Assembly: GCA_002069765.1 (NCBI GenBank)
Contig: MWBZ01000010.1
Span: forward strand, 29,696-93,695
DNA from: a bacterium ADurb.Bin243
Lineage (GTDB): Bacteria; Muiribacteriota; UBA9980
Reading direction: 5' to 3'
DNA: 64,000 nt
This document shows, piece after piece, positions 1 to 9,287 of the stretch. Both the position numbers and the translations under genes were made by a program. The notes under the pieces were generated by a model. That model made no database searches, had not been told where the DNA came from, and saw only the letters and a program-made list of their open reading frames with translations. Numbering within the stretch: position 1 is the first letter of the stretch; each line of letters begins with the position of its first letter.

Positions 1-122
1 TAAAAAAAGATGTTTTTTGTCATAATGCAAAAAATCGCTTAAATTTGCTATAATTATATAAATAGTTTTTGCAGGCATACCGTATGCAGTTTTTAATATT
101 TTATTTTAGATAAAGGAATTTT

Positions 123-992
123 ATGGATAACAGACCTTTTAAAATTTTAGTTACCGGTGCGTGCGGAATGTTGGGCACTGATGTGCTTAAGGCGGCGAGC
201 GGTCTGGCCGGGGTTGAGGCGCAAGGCGTCGATATGGCAGATTTTGACCTGCTCGACACGAAGGCGGCGGCCGCGTATATAGCGCGATTTAAGCCGGATG
301 CGATTGTGCATTGCGCGGCCTTTACGAATGTGGACGCCGCGGAGGCCAGGCAGGAGGAGGCGTTTAAAATAAACGCCATGGCTGTTCGGGATCTGGCGGT
401 TATATGCGCGGAAGGGTCTATAAAGCTGGCTTTGCTATCCACCGATTATGTATTTGACGGTGAGAAGGGGTCGCCATATGCCGAGTACGACCAGCCGTCG
501 CCGATAAATGTTTACGGCATGAGCAAGTATTATGCTGAAAGGTATGCCGTTCAGATTTGTCCGCGCAGTTTTATAGTGAGGACCTCGTGGCTTTTCGGCG
601 CAAACGGCAATAATTTTGTGCGTGCGATATTGAAAAAATCGCGCAGCGAGGGCGAATTGTTTGTAGTTGACGACCAGGTCGGCTCGCCGACATATACCGG
701 TGACCTCGCTAAATTTTTGATAGAGTTGGTTCAAACGGATAAGTATGGAATTTACCATGCGACGAATGAGGGTTATTGCAGCTGGAATGAATTTGCGCGG
801 GTAATTTTAAAATTATCCGCGATGGACGGGGTAAAGGTAAACGCTGTCGATTCGGAGGCGTTTAAAAGGCCGGCCGCGCGGCCTAAAAATTCAAGGCTAT
901 TGAAGACGGCGCTTTATTATTCGGGTTTCAAGGGATTACGTCCGTGGCAGGAAGCGCTGGCTGATTATCTGGCGGAGATTGGCGAAGCGTAA
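123..992 (+). CDS. rfbD: dTDP-4-dehydrorhamnose reductase (RmlD/RfbD family)
   Basis: NAD(P)H-dependent short-chain reductase expected to make dTDP-L-rhamnose, the last step of nucleotide-rhamnose synthesis for surface polysaccharide. The 289-residue protein has the family's usual length. The N-terminal glycine-rich cofactor loop TGACGMLG is at residues 11-18. The family signature STDYVFDG is at 106-113, and the catalytic Tyr131/Lys135 pair lies in YGMSK. A short AAGGA-type ribosome site precedes the ATG. No other rhamnose genes (rfbA, B, C) are beside it, so the substrate assignment rests on family similarity. It is the first gene of the window and appears to be transcribed alone. Confidence 0.9.
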   Translation: MDNRPFKILVTGACGMLGTDVLKAASGLAGVEAQGVDMADFDLLDTKAAAAYIARFKPDAIVHCAAFTNVDAAEARQEEAFKINAMAVRDLAVICAEGSIKLALLSTDYVFDGEKGSPYAEYDQPSPINVYGMSKYYAERYAVQICPRSFIVRTSWLFGANGNNFVRAILKKSRSEGELFVVDDQVGSPTYTGDLAKFLIELVQTDKYGIYHATNEGYCSWNEFARVILKLSAMDGVKVNAVDSEAFKRPAARPKNSRLLKTALYYSGFKGLRPWQEALADYLAEIGEA

Positions 993-1082
993 AGCGGCTG
1001 GCGAAAAAGCATGCGGCATTTTTATGGGTATTTAGATGCTTTTGCGGCGGTAAGCGGTAATAAATAAAAAATAAAAATTATG

Positions 1083-1120
1083 TTGATTTTTTGAGTGGTT
1101 TGTAAGATAATATATATAAT
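1083..1120 (+). promoter_or_regulatory. Candidate sigma-70 promoter for the FecR-like gene
   Basis: Two overlapping readings are possible: TTGATT (1083) with GATAAT (1106) at 17-bp spacing, or TTGAGT (1091) with TATAAT (1115) at 18-bp spacing. The start codon is about 60 bp downstream. Confidence 0.45.
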
Positions 1121-1182
1121 ATACCGTCATGCGGTTTATCGGGTTAATAAAATTTAACTTATAAAGTTCTACGGAGGTTGTG

Positions 1183-1968
1183 ATGAGAATTAAGTTTACC
1201 GGCTACACAAAAGCGCTGGCAATAATTTGCACTGCTTTTGCGGCGGCCGTTTTTGTTTCCGGCGATCAACCGGCTTATGCCCAGGATGTTTCGGCTAAAA
1301 TTGTGGCGCTCGAAGGCGACGTTACGGTTAAAACCGGCGACAGCGCCGAGTGGAAACCTGCGAGCGTCAACCAGCAGCTCAGCCAGGGCGCATATATAAT
1401 GACGGCGTTCGAGTCTAATTGCGAACTCGAGTTCATGGATAAATCGAAGATGAAAATAAAAGAGCTTTCAAAAATACAGGTAAATAAATTCACCAGCGAA
1501 TTAAAGAAAGTGGATACCGAAGTGACGCTTTACAACGGAAAGGTCCGCGCCACGGTTCATAAAGACGTTGACAAGAACACTAATTTTCAGGTTAAGACGC
1601 CGGTTTCCACGATATCGGTAAGGGGCACCGAAAAAGAGATAACCGTGCATCCGGGGTTTGGAACCCAGGTCCATACGATTACGGGCGTGGTAGAGGTTTC
1701 CAATAATCTGGGGCAGAAAGTAACGGTTTCAAAAGACGAATCGACGATGGTTAAAAACGAAACGTCAATTCCTGAATCCAATACGAAGCTGGTAGCTGAA
1801 GAATCGAAAGTAACGGTAACCAACCAGTCGCTTACCGAGGACGAGAAGAAATTCGTAGAAACGTTTTCCGACGCGCGCAGCGAAGTTGAGACCAGCAAAG
1901 AAGTCGTCAAAGAAGTTCTCGAAGAGACCAAGCACGAGTTCGGCAGGCTGACGGTCAGATGGAAATAA
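1183..1968 (+). CDS. Secreted FecR-domain protein
   Basis: A 261-residue protein with a Sec signal peptide ending near a YAQD cleavage site, then a FecR/SiiA-type beta domain (about residues 40-170) that includes the conserved STISVRGTE segment. FecR domains occur in periplasmic signal transducers and in surface or peptidoglycan-associated proteins. There is no LysM domain or cytoplasmic anti-sigma region, so a classical FecR iron-signalling role is not supported. The C-terminal 60 residues are charged and probably helical. The ATG at 1183 is preferred over the GTG at 1180 because CGGAGG lies 5 bp upstream of the ATG. It ends inside the upstream part of the next open frame, suggesting an operon with the following secreted protein and porin. 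Confidence 0.75.
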   Translation: MRIKFTGYTKALAIICTAFAAAVFVSGDQPAYAQDVSAKIVALEGDVTVKTGDSAEWKPASVNQQLSQGAYIMTAFESNCELEFMDKSKMKIKELSKIQVNKFTSELKKVDTEVTLYNGKVRATVHKDVDKNTNFQVKTPVSTISVRGTEKEITVHPGFGTQVHTITGVVEVSNNLGQKVTVSKDESTMVKNETSIPESNTKLVAEESKVTVTNQSLTEDEKKFVETFSDARSEVETSKEVVKEVLEETKHEFGRLTVRWK

Positions 1969-1997
1969 TCGGCAAATATTTTAACGAGGTGATAAAG

Positions 1998-2552
1998 TTG
2001 AATAAGTTAGTTTTTAAAAGCATATTAGTGGTTATGGCGCTATCGTTTATTTTCGCGTCCGCGGCTTTCGCGGCCGAAGCCAAAGTTACGGGTTCGTCTT
2101 CGGTATTTACGCTGATGGAAAAAAAGCAGGCTACCGTTTCGGATTTGATAGACGTATTGATGATTTTCAAAAATAAAAGCATCGACAAGCTTTCGGTAGA
2201 GCAAAAAATAAGGGTTTTACGCGATATCAAAGTCATAGGCGAGCGCACTATGATCAACGATAAAAAACCTCTAACCAGAGGTTTTGCGGCGCTTCTTTTC
2301 CACCGCGCCCTGAACATGAAGGGCGGGGCTATTATAAAGCTGACGGGCCGTTCGCAGAGAAACTGCCTGCAGGACATGGCATATTATAAAGTCATGCCGG
2401 AATCTTCCGCTAAAGACGTTATGAGCGGTCCGGACCTCGTTTCGCTTTTACAGCGCGCCAAAGAATATAACGAAGCCGGCCGTAAAGATGCGGCGGAAGA
2501 AAGCGCAACGGAAGAAAACAAGCCGGCGGTTCAGATAGAGCCGTTAAAATAA
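1998..2552 (+). CDS. Secreted protein of unknown function
   Basis: No family recognised. The likely start is TTG at 1998, since GAGGTG lies 7 bp upstream and translation from there begins directly with a signal peptide (LNKLVFKSILVVMALSF..., cleavage near AFAAEA). An ATG at 1959 in the same frame would add 13 residues that spoil the signal peptide and overlap the FecR-like gene. The mature part (about 160 residues) looks helical, with Lys/Arg-rich segments and a Glu-rich tail, and has no metal or catalytic motif that I can see. Its place between the FecR-like gene and a porin suggests an envelope role. Confidence 0.6.
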   Translation: MNKLVFKSILVVMALSFIFASAAFAAEAKVTGSSSVFTLMEKKQATVSDLIDVLMIFKNKSIDKLSVEQKIRVLRDIKVIGERTMINDKKPLTRGFAALLFHRALNMKGGAIIKLTGRSQRNCLQDMAYYKVMPESSAKDVMSGPDLVSLLQRAKEYNEAGRKDAAEESATEENKPAVQIEPLK

Positions 2553-2632
2553 TCGGTTAACGCGGCGTCCGGCCGTATAAAATTTAAAACGATATTAATT
2601 ATTTTATATTGGAAGGCGGGATATAAAAGCAA

Positions 2633-4123
2633 ATGAAAAAGATTTTAACTGTAACGGTCATGGTTATAACGGCGTTCTGCTTAACGCTGGCTCCGGCCGC
2701 GGCGGCCGATAAAAAAGCGGCTTCTGAAGCCAAAAAGTCGGAATCGTCAGCTAAAGCGAATGCACCTTCAACCGAAACTTCGTCCGGCGGGGATTTACGT
2801 TCCGGCGAGAATTCAATTCCGGTTTCTTCAACCATTTCAAATCTTATGTTCGCCTCTAACGACATGAGTTATCTGGTTCCGCGCGATCTTTCGAGCCGCT
2901 GGGGCTTCGTGTTCGCGTACAACTATTATAAGTTCATAAACGAAGATAAAAGTTCAGCCATCGCGGATTCGCCGACGGGCGCGGACGCTCCGGACCTTCG
3001 TTTCTGGCTGTCTAAGCGTCTCGACAATAACGACAGTTATTATGTAAGGGCCCGTTACGGCCGTCTTAATTTAAAAGGCGACAATTCGTTAGCGCCTCCT
3101 AATTCAAAAAACATAGGCCTTAAGTTCGACATGCTTTATTACACGTTCAACCGCAAGCCTGATTTAAGTGTTAAAATAGGCCGCCAGTTCCTCAGGGTGG
3201 GCCGCGGCTTTACGTACGCAAATATCCACGACGGAATACACGTTGAAAAACTTTACCCCAGGTGGGTTCTCAACGGCTTCGCGGCGCGCACGCAGCCGCG
3301 CGAAACCAACGCCGACCAGAGCAACGCCGGCTATTTGAACCGCAGCTACCGTGATTTTTATGGGTTCCAGGCCGATTATTTAGGCTTAAAAAACAAAAAA
3401 GTTTACGGTTATGTCCTGGCAGAACGCGACGGCAAGGTTAAAATTCCTGCATCCACAAAAGATTTCGATTACGACGCCAACTATGCAGGCGCCGGCATTG
3501 AAGGCAGTTTCAAGCCGAACTGGCCATATTATTTTGAATACGTAATGCAGAATGGAAAGACTGCGGCTTCGAACGCGCTCACTGGTACGGATTCGATAAA
3601 AGCCAATGCGTATTATCTGGGCACCGATTATTACTTCCAGAAAAACAAATACAAACCCTTCCTCACGCTCGAATACGCTCACGCGTCGGGCGATCCGGAC
3701 AGGGCATCGGTAACGGACGTAATCGGCGGAAATCGCGCGGGCACCGACGACAAGAATTTCATGCCTTACGGCGTTTACGATCTGGGCCTGGCGCTGCACC
3801 CGCGTTTTTCGAATATAAACGTATTCAAATTCGGGGGATTTATAAAACCGTTCTATAAATCGGAAGCGTTCAAAGAGATGCAGCTCGGCGCGAAATATAT
3901 GATATACAATAAATCCGACGTTAACGGCGCGATTTCCGATTCGCTGGCGACGGTCGCAAATAAAAAAGTGGGCACCGGCTACGATTTATATATGACCTGG
4001 CGCGCATATTCAGACACTCTTATATATGTGAACTACGGCGTGTTTTCACCCGGCGATGCGTTTCCCGTCGGCAGGCGCGATAAATCGAAGTTAATTAATT
4101 TCGGCACTACCCTTTTCTTTTAA
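2633..4123 (+). CDS. Outer-membrane beta-barrel protein (alginate-export/porin-like)
   Basis: A 496-residue protein with a signal peptide cleaved near APAAAADKK and a low-complexity Ala/Ser/Lys linker to about residue 60. The rest shows alternating aromatic/polar strands typical of a 16-18-stranded barrel (for example YYVRARYGRL and GYDLYMTWRAY) and ends in an aromatic residue (GTTLFF), the usual assembly signal for the BAM machinery. The segment VKIGRQFLRVGRGFTY resembles AlgE-type export porins. The substrate cannot be told. Its stop codon overlaps the ATG of the next gene (TAATG), indicating translational coupling to the NYN protein. Confidence 0.75.
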   Translation: MKKILTVTVMVITAFCLTLAPAAAADKKAASEAKKSESSAKANAPSTETSSGGDLRSGENSIPVSSTISNLMFASNDMSYLVPRDLSSRWGFVFAYNYYKFINEDKSSAIADSPTGADAPDLRFWLSKRLDNNDSYYVRARYGRLNLKGDNSLAPPNSKNIGLKFDMLYYTFNRKPDLSVKIGRQFLRVGRGFTYANIHDGIHVEKLYPRWVLNGFAARTQPRETNADQSNAGYLNRSYRDFYGFQADYLGLKNKKVYGYVLAERDGKVKIPASTKDFDYDANYAGAGIEGSFKPNWPYYFEYVMQNGKTAASNALTGTDSIKANAYYLGTDYYFQKNKYKPFLTLEYAHASGDPDRASVTDVIGGNRAGTDDKNFMPYGVYDLGLALHPRFSNINVFKFGGFIKPFYKSEAFKEMQLGAKYMIYNKSDVNGAISDSLATVANKKVGTGYDLYMTWRAYSDTLIYVNYGVFSPGDAFPVGRRDKSKLINFGTTLFF

Positions 4124-5619
4124 TGGTTATGGAGGAAAGAAATTCACAGGTAGCGGTTTTTTTCGATTACGACAATCAGAAGGTCGATCCGCGGATAATA
4201 TTCGATTATTCGGATAATTTCGGCTGGGTCGTCAAAAAGAGGGCTTACGGCGACTGGGTGCGCGACGCGCTTTACAGGCCGGAGATGGCTTCATATTCGG
4301 TAGAGCTTATAGACCGGCCAAGGTTCAATTTAAGCGACAAGCAGGGCAACGACATAACGATAACGGTCGACGCCATGGAAGTGGTTTTCACCAGGCCGAA
4401 CATAAACATATTCGTTTTCGTGACCGGCGACGCCGACTTTATACCGCTGGTGTTAAAGCTGAAAGAGTACGGCAAGTTCGTCGTTATAATAGCGTCTAAA
4501 AACAACACGTCTCTTCTTCTGGCCAAAGTATGCGACCGGTTCACCTTTTATGAAAATCTGGTTAAGAGCGAGGAACCGCCTCCGCTCGATCATCGCGATT
4601 ATTATATGCTGCTGGCCAGAAAAGCTTACGGCGTGATTAAAAACCGCGGGATCAAGCCCACCATGGACAACATGATGGCTACCATAAAGCATTTCGACCC
4701 TTCTTTCAAATTGGAAAAAAGCGATTTCAAAAATGCCGACGCGCTTATCCGCGCGATAGAAACCACCTGGAACCAGACTGAAATAGGCGTTCGTCCGGCG
4801 GGGGCCGAATTCAGCGCGGGCGAAGAGCACAAGGCCGCCGACGGCGATAACGATATTCTTAAAAATGACGCCAGGACCGATTCTTTAAATTTAGGCATAA
4901 ATTTCAAGCAAGCGAATTTTATAAACTTTTTCATTCAGCTGTTCGAAAAGCATGAACTGGCGGATAAAGCGGCCAGGCTCGACAGGGTCAAAAGGCTTTT
5001 CGACAAAAGCTATCCTTCGATTAAATTTGAAAAGTACGACATCAAGGATTTCAGGCACGCTATAGATCTGGCCTGTGAATCGCGTAAATTCGTCCTTTCG
5101 GGAAATATGTTTTCGTACTCCAAGCGTTATCAGATAGAGCGCGGCCTGAAAAGGATGGGCATTTACATCAACCCGTCCATGAAGCAGGCCGTGGTTAAGA
5201 GTTTTATGGATGTATATTCCAGCTTCGGCGATAACAATAAGAGAACGCTTAATTTTCTGGCGCGCGAGGTCTATCACCGCAACAAGAATACGTTCAGCAA
5301 GAGCGCTATTTCAAATATATTCACCGCCCTGAAATTCACCGGAGTTTTCGAAGGCATGGATTCGTCGTCGTATATCACGTATTCTCAGCCCATGCGCATT
5401 AACTGTCCGATAGCCGATATCAGGGAAAAGCTCGACATATTATATTTAAAAAGGATAGTTAAAATAACGAACGTGGGAACCCAGGACCTGCCGCTGGTAA
5501 GCGAATATATATTCGGCGTCAATAATAAAGTCGAGCAGCTCACTAAAATGCTTGACGCTCTCATTGAAATGAAAGAAATAGTAAAAGAAAATGACGAGTA
5601 CGTGTATAAGGCGGAGTAA
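4123..5619 (+). CDS. NYN-domain (LabA/DUF88, PIN-like) protein with LOTUS-type helical repeats
   Basis: The N-terminal NYN domain (residues about 8-147) keeps acidic residues of the PIN-like nuclease fold: FFDYDN (Asp15, Asp17) and TGDADF (Asp103, Asp105). NYN proteins are predicted or shown ribonucleases or RNA-binding proteins. Residues 159-212 resemble an OST-HTH/LOTUS winged helix, and two or three more helical segments follow (about 265-335, 365-420 and 430-495). At 498 residues it is longer than typical LabA proteins. It overlaps the porin stop by one base. A second ATG two codons in (4129) lacks a better ribosome site. Its RNA target and its link to the envelope operon are unknown. Confidence 0.75.
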   Translation: MVMEERNSQVAVFFDYDNQKVDPRIIFDYSDNFGWVVKKRAYGDWVRDALYRPEMASYSVELIDRPRFNLSDKQGNDITITVDAMEVVFTRPNINIFVFVTGDADFIPLVLKLKEYGKFVVIIASKNNTSLLLAKVCDRFTFYENLVKSEEPPPLDHRDYYMLLARKAYGVIKNRGIKPTMDNMMATIKHFDPSFKLEKSDFKNADALIRAIETTWNQTEIGVRPAGAEFSAGEEHKAADGDNDILKNDARTDSLNLGINFKQANFINFFIQLFEKHELADKAARLDRVKRLFDKSYPSIKFEKYDIKDFRHAIDLACESRKFVLSGNMFSYSKRYQIERGLKRMGIYINPSMKQAVVKSFMDVYSSFGDNNKRTLNFLAREVYHRNKNTFSKSAISNIFTALKFTGVFEGMDSSSYITYSQPMRINCPIADIREKLDILYLKRIVKITNVGTQDLPLVSEYIFGVNNKVEQLTKMLDALIEMKEIVKENDEYVYKAE

Positions 5620-5657
5620 GCGGCCGGATTTTTCGGGGCCGTCCGGAGGATGGCGTT

Positions 5658-6449
5658 ATGTTTTGTTACCGCGGTTGTGAACATGAAATATATCTTCTGA
5701 TCGCGGCGGCCGGAAGTTCTTCGAGAATGGGGGCGGCCGCGGGCGGCGCGAATAAGGTTTATGCCGATCTGAACGGCGCGCCGGTTCTTTTTCACTCGCT
5801 CGACAAATTCGACCGCATGTCTTTTATAGACGCGGCGGTAGCGGTAATAGCGCAGCGCGACGAAGCGGCGTTCGATTCCATGATGAAAAGCGCGCCTGAA
5901 TATTTAGTAAGGGCGCGCGGCGCGAAGCCGTTAAATATGCCGGTGCATAAAACCCCGGGCGGCATGGTTCGTTCCGAGTCGGTGCTGAACGGCCTTTTAA
6001 AAATATCGTCTTTAGTCCGAAATCCGGTTAACGCGGCGGTGGTAATACACGACGGGGCGCGCCCGAATTTTTCCGAAGCGGCGTTTAAGGCGGCGGCGGA
6101 AGCTTACTTCGAAGCTTTTGCGGGCGGCGGCCGCTATGCGGGGCTGGTAATGGCGTCGCCTTCGTACGACACGCTGTGCAGGGTGGATGCCGCGGGCTTT
6201 ATCAAAGGCTATGAGGACCGCGATAAAATATATAAAGTGGTCACGCCGCAGATCTTTAACTTAAAAATATTGCTGGAATGTTTCGACAGGCATTTAAAAA
6301 CGGCCGGTTCCGCGCCCGCGGCTTTTACCGACGAATCTTCTCTGGCCGTTCATTTCGGTTATGAAGTGAAAATATTTAAAAGTCCGTCTGATAATCTTAA
6401 AATTACTACCGTAGAAGACCTAGAGTACCTCAAAGCAGTCATTAAATAG
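5658..6449 (+). CDS. ispD: 2-C-methyl-D-erythritol 4-phosphate cytidylyltransferase
   Basis: Third enzyme of the MEP isoprenoid pathway; it joins CTP and methylerythritol 4-phosphate. The nucleotide-binding N-terminus IAAAGSSSRMG is followed by a lysine (NKVY), then VVIHDGARPN and the C-terminal TDESSLAVHFGY and TTVEDLEYLK segments of the family. The 263-residue length includes an 11-residue N-terminal extension and an Ala/Gly-rich loop after the first motif. GGAGG lies 8 bp before the ATG. It begins a run of four pathway genes on the same strand, followed by ispE after 21 bp. Confidence 0.92.
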   Translation: MFCYRGCEHEIYLLIAAAGSSSRMGAAAGGANKVYADLNGAPVLFHSLDKFDRMSFIDAAVAVIAQRDEAAFDSMMKSAPEYLVRARGAKPLNMPVHKTPGGMVRSESVLNGLLKISSLVRNPVNAAVVIHDGARPNFSEAAFKAAAEAYFEAFAGGGRYAGLVMASPSYDTLCRVDAAGFIKGYEDRDKIYKVVTPQIFNLKILLECFDRHLKTAGSAPAAFTDESSLAVHFGYEVKIFKSPSDNLKITTVEDLEYLKAVIK

Positions 6450-6470
6450 AAAAGTGGTGTTTTTATAACG

Positions 6471-7577
6471 ATGGAAGCGAATATAATTTACAATAAGCCT
6501 CTTAAGGTAAATTCATACGCTAAGATAAACCTTTTTCTCGACGTAATAAAAAAAATGCCGGACCCGCAGGGATATCACGAGATAATTACTTTGTTTTCAT
6601 CTATAGATCTTTGCGATTACGTCCATTTTTACGTTTCCAAAATCGAGCATACTGCTGATTATGTGGCAAAGATATTCAAGCTGCCTTATAAAAAAACGGC
6701 CAGCGGCTCGATATTTTTAGCTTCTGAAAATATAAAGCTGATAATAGTTTCCGAAGACGACACCGAAAAATGTTTTAGCGTTCCGTGCGACAGCCTGAAT
6801 ACGGTGGCGATAGCGGTCAAAAAGCTATTTTCCCACGTGCCGTTCAAAAAGCTGGCTGAAACGGCTTATATTTACGTATTATTCGATAAAAAAGTTCCGA
6901 CCGGGGCCGGGCTGGGCGGCGGGTCATCTAACGCGGCGGCGACGCTCAAGGCGCTGAATTATCTGTTTGACTTCAATTATTCCCAGGAGCTTTTGATGGC
7001 GATAGCGGGGCGCGTGGGCGCCGACGTGGCGTTCGGGTTAAAAGGCGGCGCCATACTGGCCGAAGGCATAGGCGAAAAATTCACCGCTTTTTACGATTTC
7101 AATCCGTGGCCGCTGGTGTTAGTCTATCCTAATTTTGAAGTTTCGTCTCGCGACGCGTATAACAACGTAAAGAATTTCGTGAAATACGACCTTTCGTCGG
7201 TCAAAGGCGAGGAAGAAGCAAGGATAAGGGCCGTAGCGGTGGCGCGCGCCGAAAAGATAGCCTCGCTGATGGGCGATGGGGGTTTCGCCGAAATAGGCCC
7301 CAATCTATATAACAAGCTCGAAGAGCCTGTTTTCGCAAGAAAACACCAGATCCGCGACTTGAAGGAAGCGTTATATTTAATGGGCTATAAAAACGTAATG
7401 ATGACCGGTTCGGGGTCTTCGATGTACGTGCTTTTTGATCCGCGCGAAACTCCTGAAGCGTTGAACGCGCATTTCGAAAAGATACAATCGGAGATGCACA
7501 GAAAATATTCGAAAACTTATAAAGTCATACTCACTAAAACGCGAAGGGCGGTCCCGTGGGAAAAAATATTGTCATAA
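6471..7577 (+). CDS. ispE: 4-diphosphocytidyl-2-C-methyl-D-erythritol kinase
   Basis: GHMP-family kinase of the MEP pathway. The N-terminal SYAKINLFLDV, the ATP-binding loop PTGAGLGGGSSNAAA (about residues 142-156) and the C-terminal MMTGSGSSMYVLF motif are all present. At 368 residues it is about 70 longer than typical IspE. Much of the excess lies between the substrate-binding N-terminus and the glycine-rich loop (about residues 45-110), with more in the second half. Its last 22 bases overlap the start of ispC, consistent with coupled translation. Confidence 0.9.
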   Translation: MEANIIYNKPLKVNSYAKINLFLDVIKKMPDPQGYHEIITLFSSIDLCDYVHFYVSKIEHTADYVAKIFKLPYKKTASGSIFLASENIKLIIVSEDDTEKCFSVPCDSLNTVAIAVKKLFSHVPFKKLAETAYIYVLFDKKVPTGAGLGGGSSNAAATLKALNYLFDFNYSQELLMAIAGRVGADVAFGLKGGAILAEGIGEKFTAFYDFNPWPLVLVYPNFEVSSRDAYNNVKNFVKYDLSSVKGEEEARIRAVAVARAEKIASLMGDGGFAEIGPNLYNKLEEPVFARKHQIRDLKEALYLMGYKNVMMTGSGSSMYVLFDPRETPEALNAHFEKIQSEMHRKYSKTYKVILTKTRRAVPWEKILS

Positions 7578-8734
7578 TAGGTTCTACCGGCTCTATCGGC
7601 GTTTCCACGCTCGAGGTGATATCTAATAATCCGGGCGAATATAATGTTTTAGGATTAAGCTGCAATTCCAACACCGATCTTCTGTTAAAGCAGATCAAAA
7701 GGTTCAACCCGCGGTTTGTATCGGTATATTCGCCCGGGGCGAAGGACGAGCTGGAGCATAAATTAAAAAAAACGAAATCGAGCGTCCGGGTTTATGAGGG
7801 CGAAGAAGGCAATATCGCGGCGGCGTCGGATAAGGGCGCGGACGCCGTGGTGGTTTCGGTGGTGGGCGGAATCGGCTTGCTGCCGACTCTCGCGGCGATC
7901 GAGAAGAAAAAGAAAGTATGCCTGGCGAACAAAGAAACTTTAGTGTGCGCGGGCGATATAGTCATGGGCGAAGCCGCGCGCAAGAAGGTCCGTATAATTC
8001 CGATAGATTCGGAGCACAGCGCGATTTTTCAACTGCTCGAAGGCGTGAAGCGCGCGGAGGTGAAGCGCGTAATAATAACGGCCTCAGGCGGCCCTTTCAG
8101 GGGTTTCAGCGCGGCCGCGCTTGAAAAAGTGACGCCGGAACAGGCGCTCAAGCATCCGAACTGGAGCATGGGCGCGAAAATAACGGTGGATTCGGCGACG
8201 CTTATGAATAAAGGGCTCGAGGTAATAGAGGCCATGAAGCTTTTCGGTCTCGAGCTCGATAAAATAAGCGTGGTGGTGCATCCGCAGTCTATAATACACT
8301 CGATGATAGAAATGAACGACGGCTCGATATTAGCACAGATGGGTTATCCCGATATGCGCATTCCGATAAGCTACGCGCTTTCTTATCCTGAACGGCTTGC
8401 TGTGGATTATATAAAGCCTTTCGATTTTGTGAAGGCCGGCCGTTTGAGTTTCGAAGAGCCGGACGTTAAAAAATTTCCATGCCTGGCGTTAGCGTACGAT
8501 GCGGCGCGCAGGGGCGGGACGATGCCGGCGGTTTTAAACGCGGCAAACGAATCGGCAGTGCGGGATTTTTTAGCGGGCCGCATAAAATTCACGGACATAC
8601 CGAAATTTATAAAAAAGGCCATGGATAATCATTTAAAGGAATTCGTGGCGGCTCCTTCGCTCGAAGATATTCTTGCGGCGGATGCGCGTGCGAGGGCTTT
8701 TTCCCCGAAAACTTCCGGAAGAAAGGGCGTCTGA
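7556..8734 (+). CDS. ispC: 1-deoxy-D-xylulose 5-phosphate reductoisomerase
   Basis: First committed enzyme of the MEP pathway (DXR); it rearranges and reduces DXP with NADPH. The cofactor loop GSTGSIGVSTL is at the N-terminus. The metal and substrate region IDSEHSAIFQLLEG, the flexible-loop segment KHPNWSMGAKITVDSATL and VHPQSIIHSMIE all match the family. The 392-residue length is normal. Translation starts at GTG (7556), inside the end of ispE. A 55-bp gap separates it from ispF. Confidence 0.94.
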   Translation: MGKNIVIIGSTGSIGVSTLEVISNNPGEYNVLGLSCNSNTDLLLKQIKRFNPRFVSVYSPGAKDELEHKLKKTKSSVRVYEGEEGNIAAASDKGADAVVVSVVGGIGLLPTLAAIEKKKKVCLANKETLVCAGDIVMGEAARKKVRIIPIDSEHSAIFQLLEGVKRAEVKRVIITASGGPFRGFSAAALEKVTPEQALKHPNWSMGAKITVDSATLMNKGLEVIEAMKLFGLELDKISVVVHPQSIIHSMIEMNDGSILAQMGYPDMRIPISYALSYPERLAVDYIKPFDFVKAGRLSFEEPDVKKFPCLALAYDAARRGGTMPAVLNAANESAVRDFLAGRIKFTDIPKFIKKAMDNHLKEFVAAPSLEDILAADARARAFSPKTSGRKGV

Positions 8735-8789
8735 GCATATTTAATGAATCGGTATTAAGTAATTAAATATATAAAGATTTTGAGGCAAG

Positions 8790-9287
8790 ATGAATATTTT
8801 GAATTTAAGGACCGGGATAGGTTACGATACGCATAAAATAAAAGCCGGGCGTCCGCTGGTGCTTTGCGGCGTGAGGGTGCCGTCCGATTTCGGCCTGGAA
8901 GGCCATTCCGACGCCGACGTTATGATACACGCGCTGATGGACGCGTTACTGGGCGCGGCGGGCCTTTTCGATATCGGATATTATTTCCCGAACACGGATA
9001 ACAACTTTAAAAATATATCCAGCATGAAGCTTCTCGAAAAAGTGAAAGGGCTTCTTGCCGATAAAAATTATATTATAATCAACGTGGATATGGTATTGAT
9101 TTCTGAAAAGCCGAAAATTTCTCCTCACGTTTCGGCGATGAAGGAAAATATTTCCCGCGCGCTTCAAATCGACGAATCCGCCGTCGGGGTCAAAGCCACC
9201 ACGAACGAAAAGATGGGGCATCTCGGGCGCGCCGAAGGCATGGCGGCGTACGCGTCCGCGCTTATTTATAAAGGCAGTTCGAAATAA
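8790..9287 (+). CDS. ispF: 2-C-methyl-D-erythritol 2,4-cyclodiphosphate synthase
   Basis: Cyclises CDP-methylerythritol phosphate to MEcPP, releasing CMP. The zinc-binding residues lie in GIGYDTHKI (Asp13, His15) and GHSDADVMIHALMDALLG; the C-terminal KATTNEKMGHLGR motif is intact. The 165-residue length is typical. It closes the ispD-ispE-ispC-ispF run; ispG, ispH and dxs are not in the window. Its 3' end overlaps by 22 bases the end of a convergent minus-strand kinase gene. Confidence 0.94.
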   Translation: MNILNLRTGIGYDTHKIKAGRPLVLCGVRVPSDFGLEGHSDADVMIHALMDALLGAAGLFDIGYYFPNTDNNFKNISSMKLLEKVKGLLADKNYIIINVDMVLISEKPKISPHVSAMKENISRALQIDESAVGVKATTNEKMGHLGRAEGMAAYASALIYKGSSK

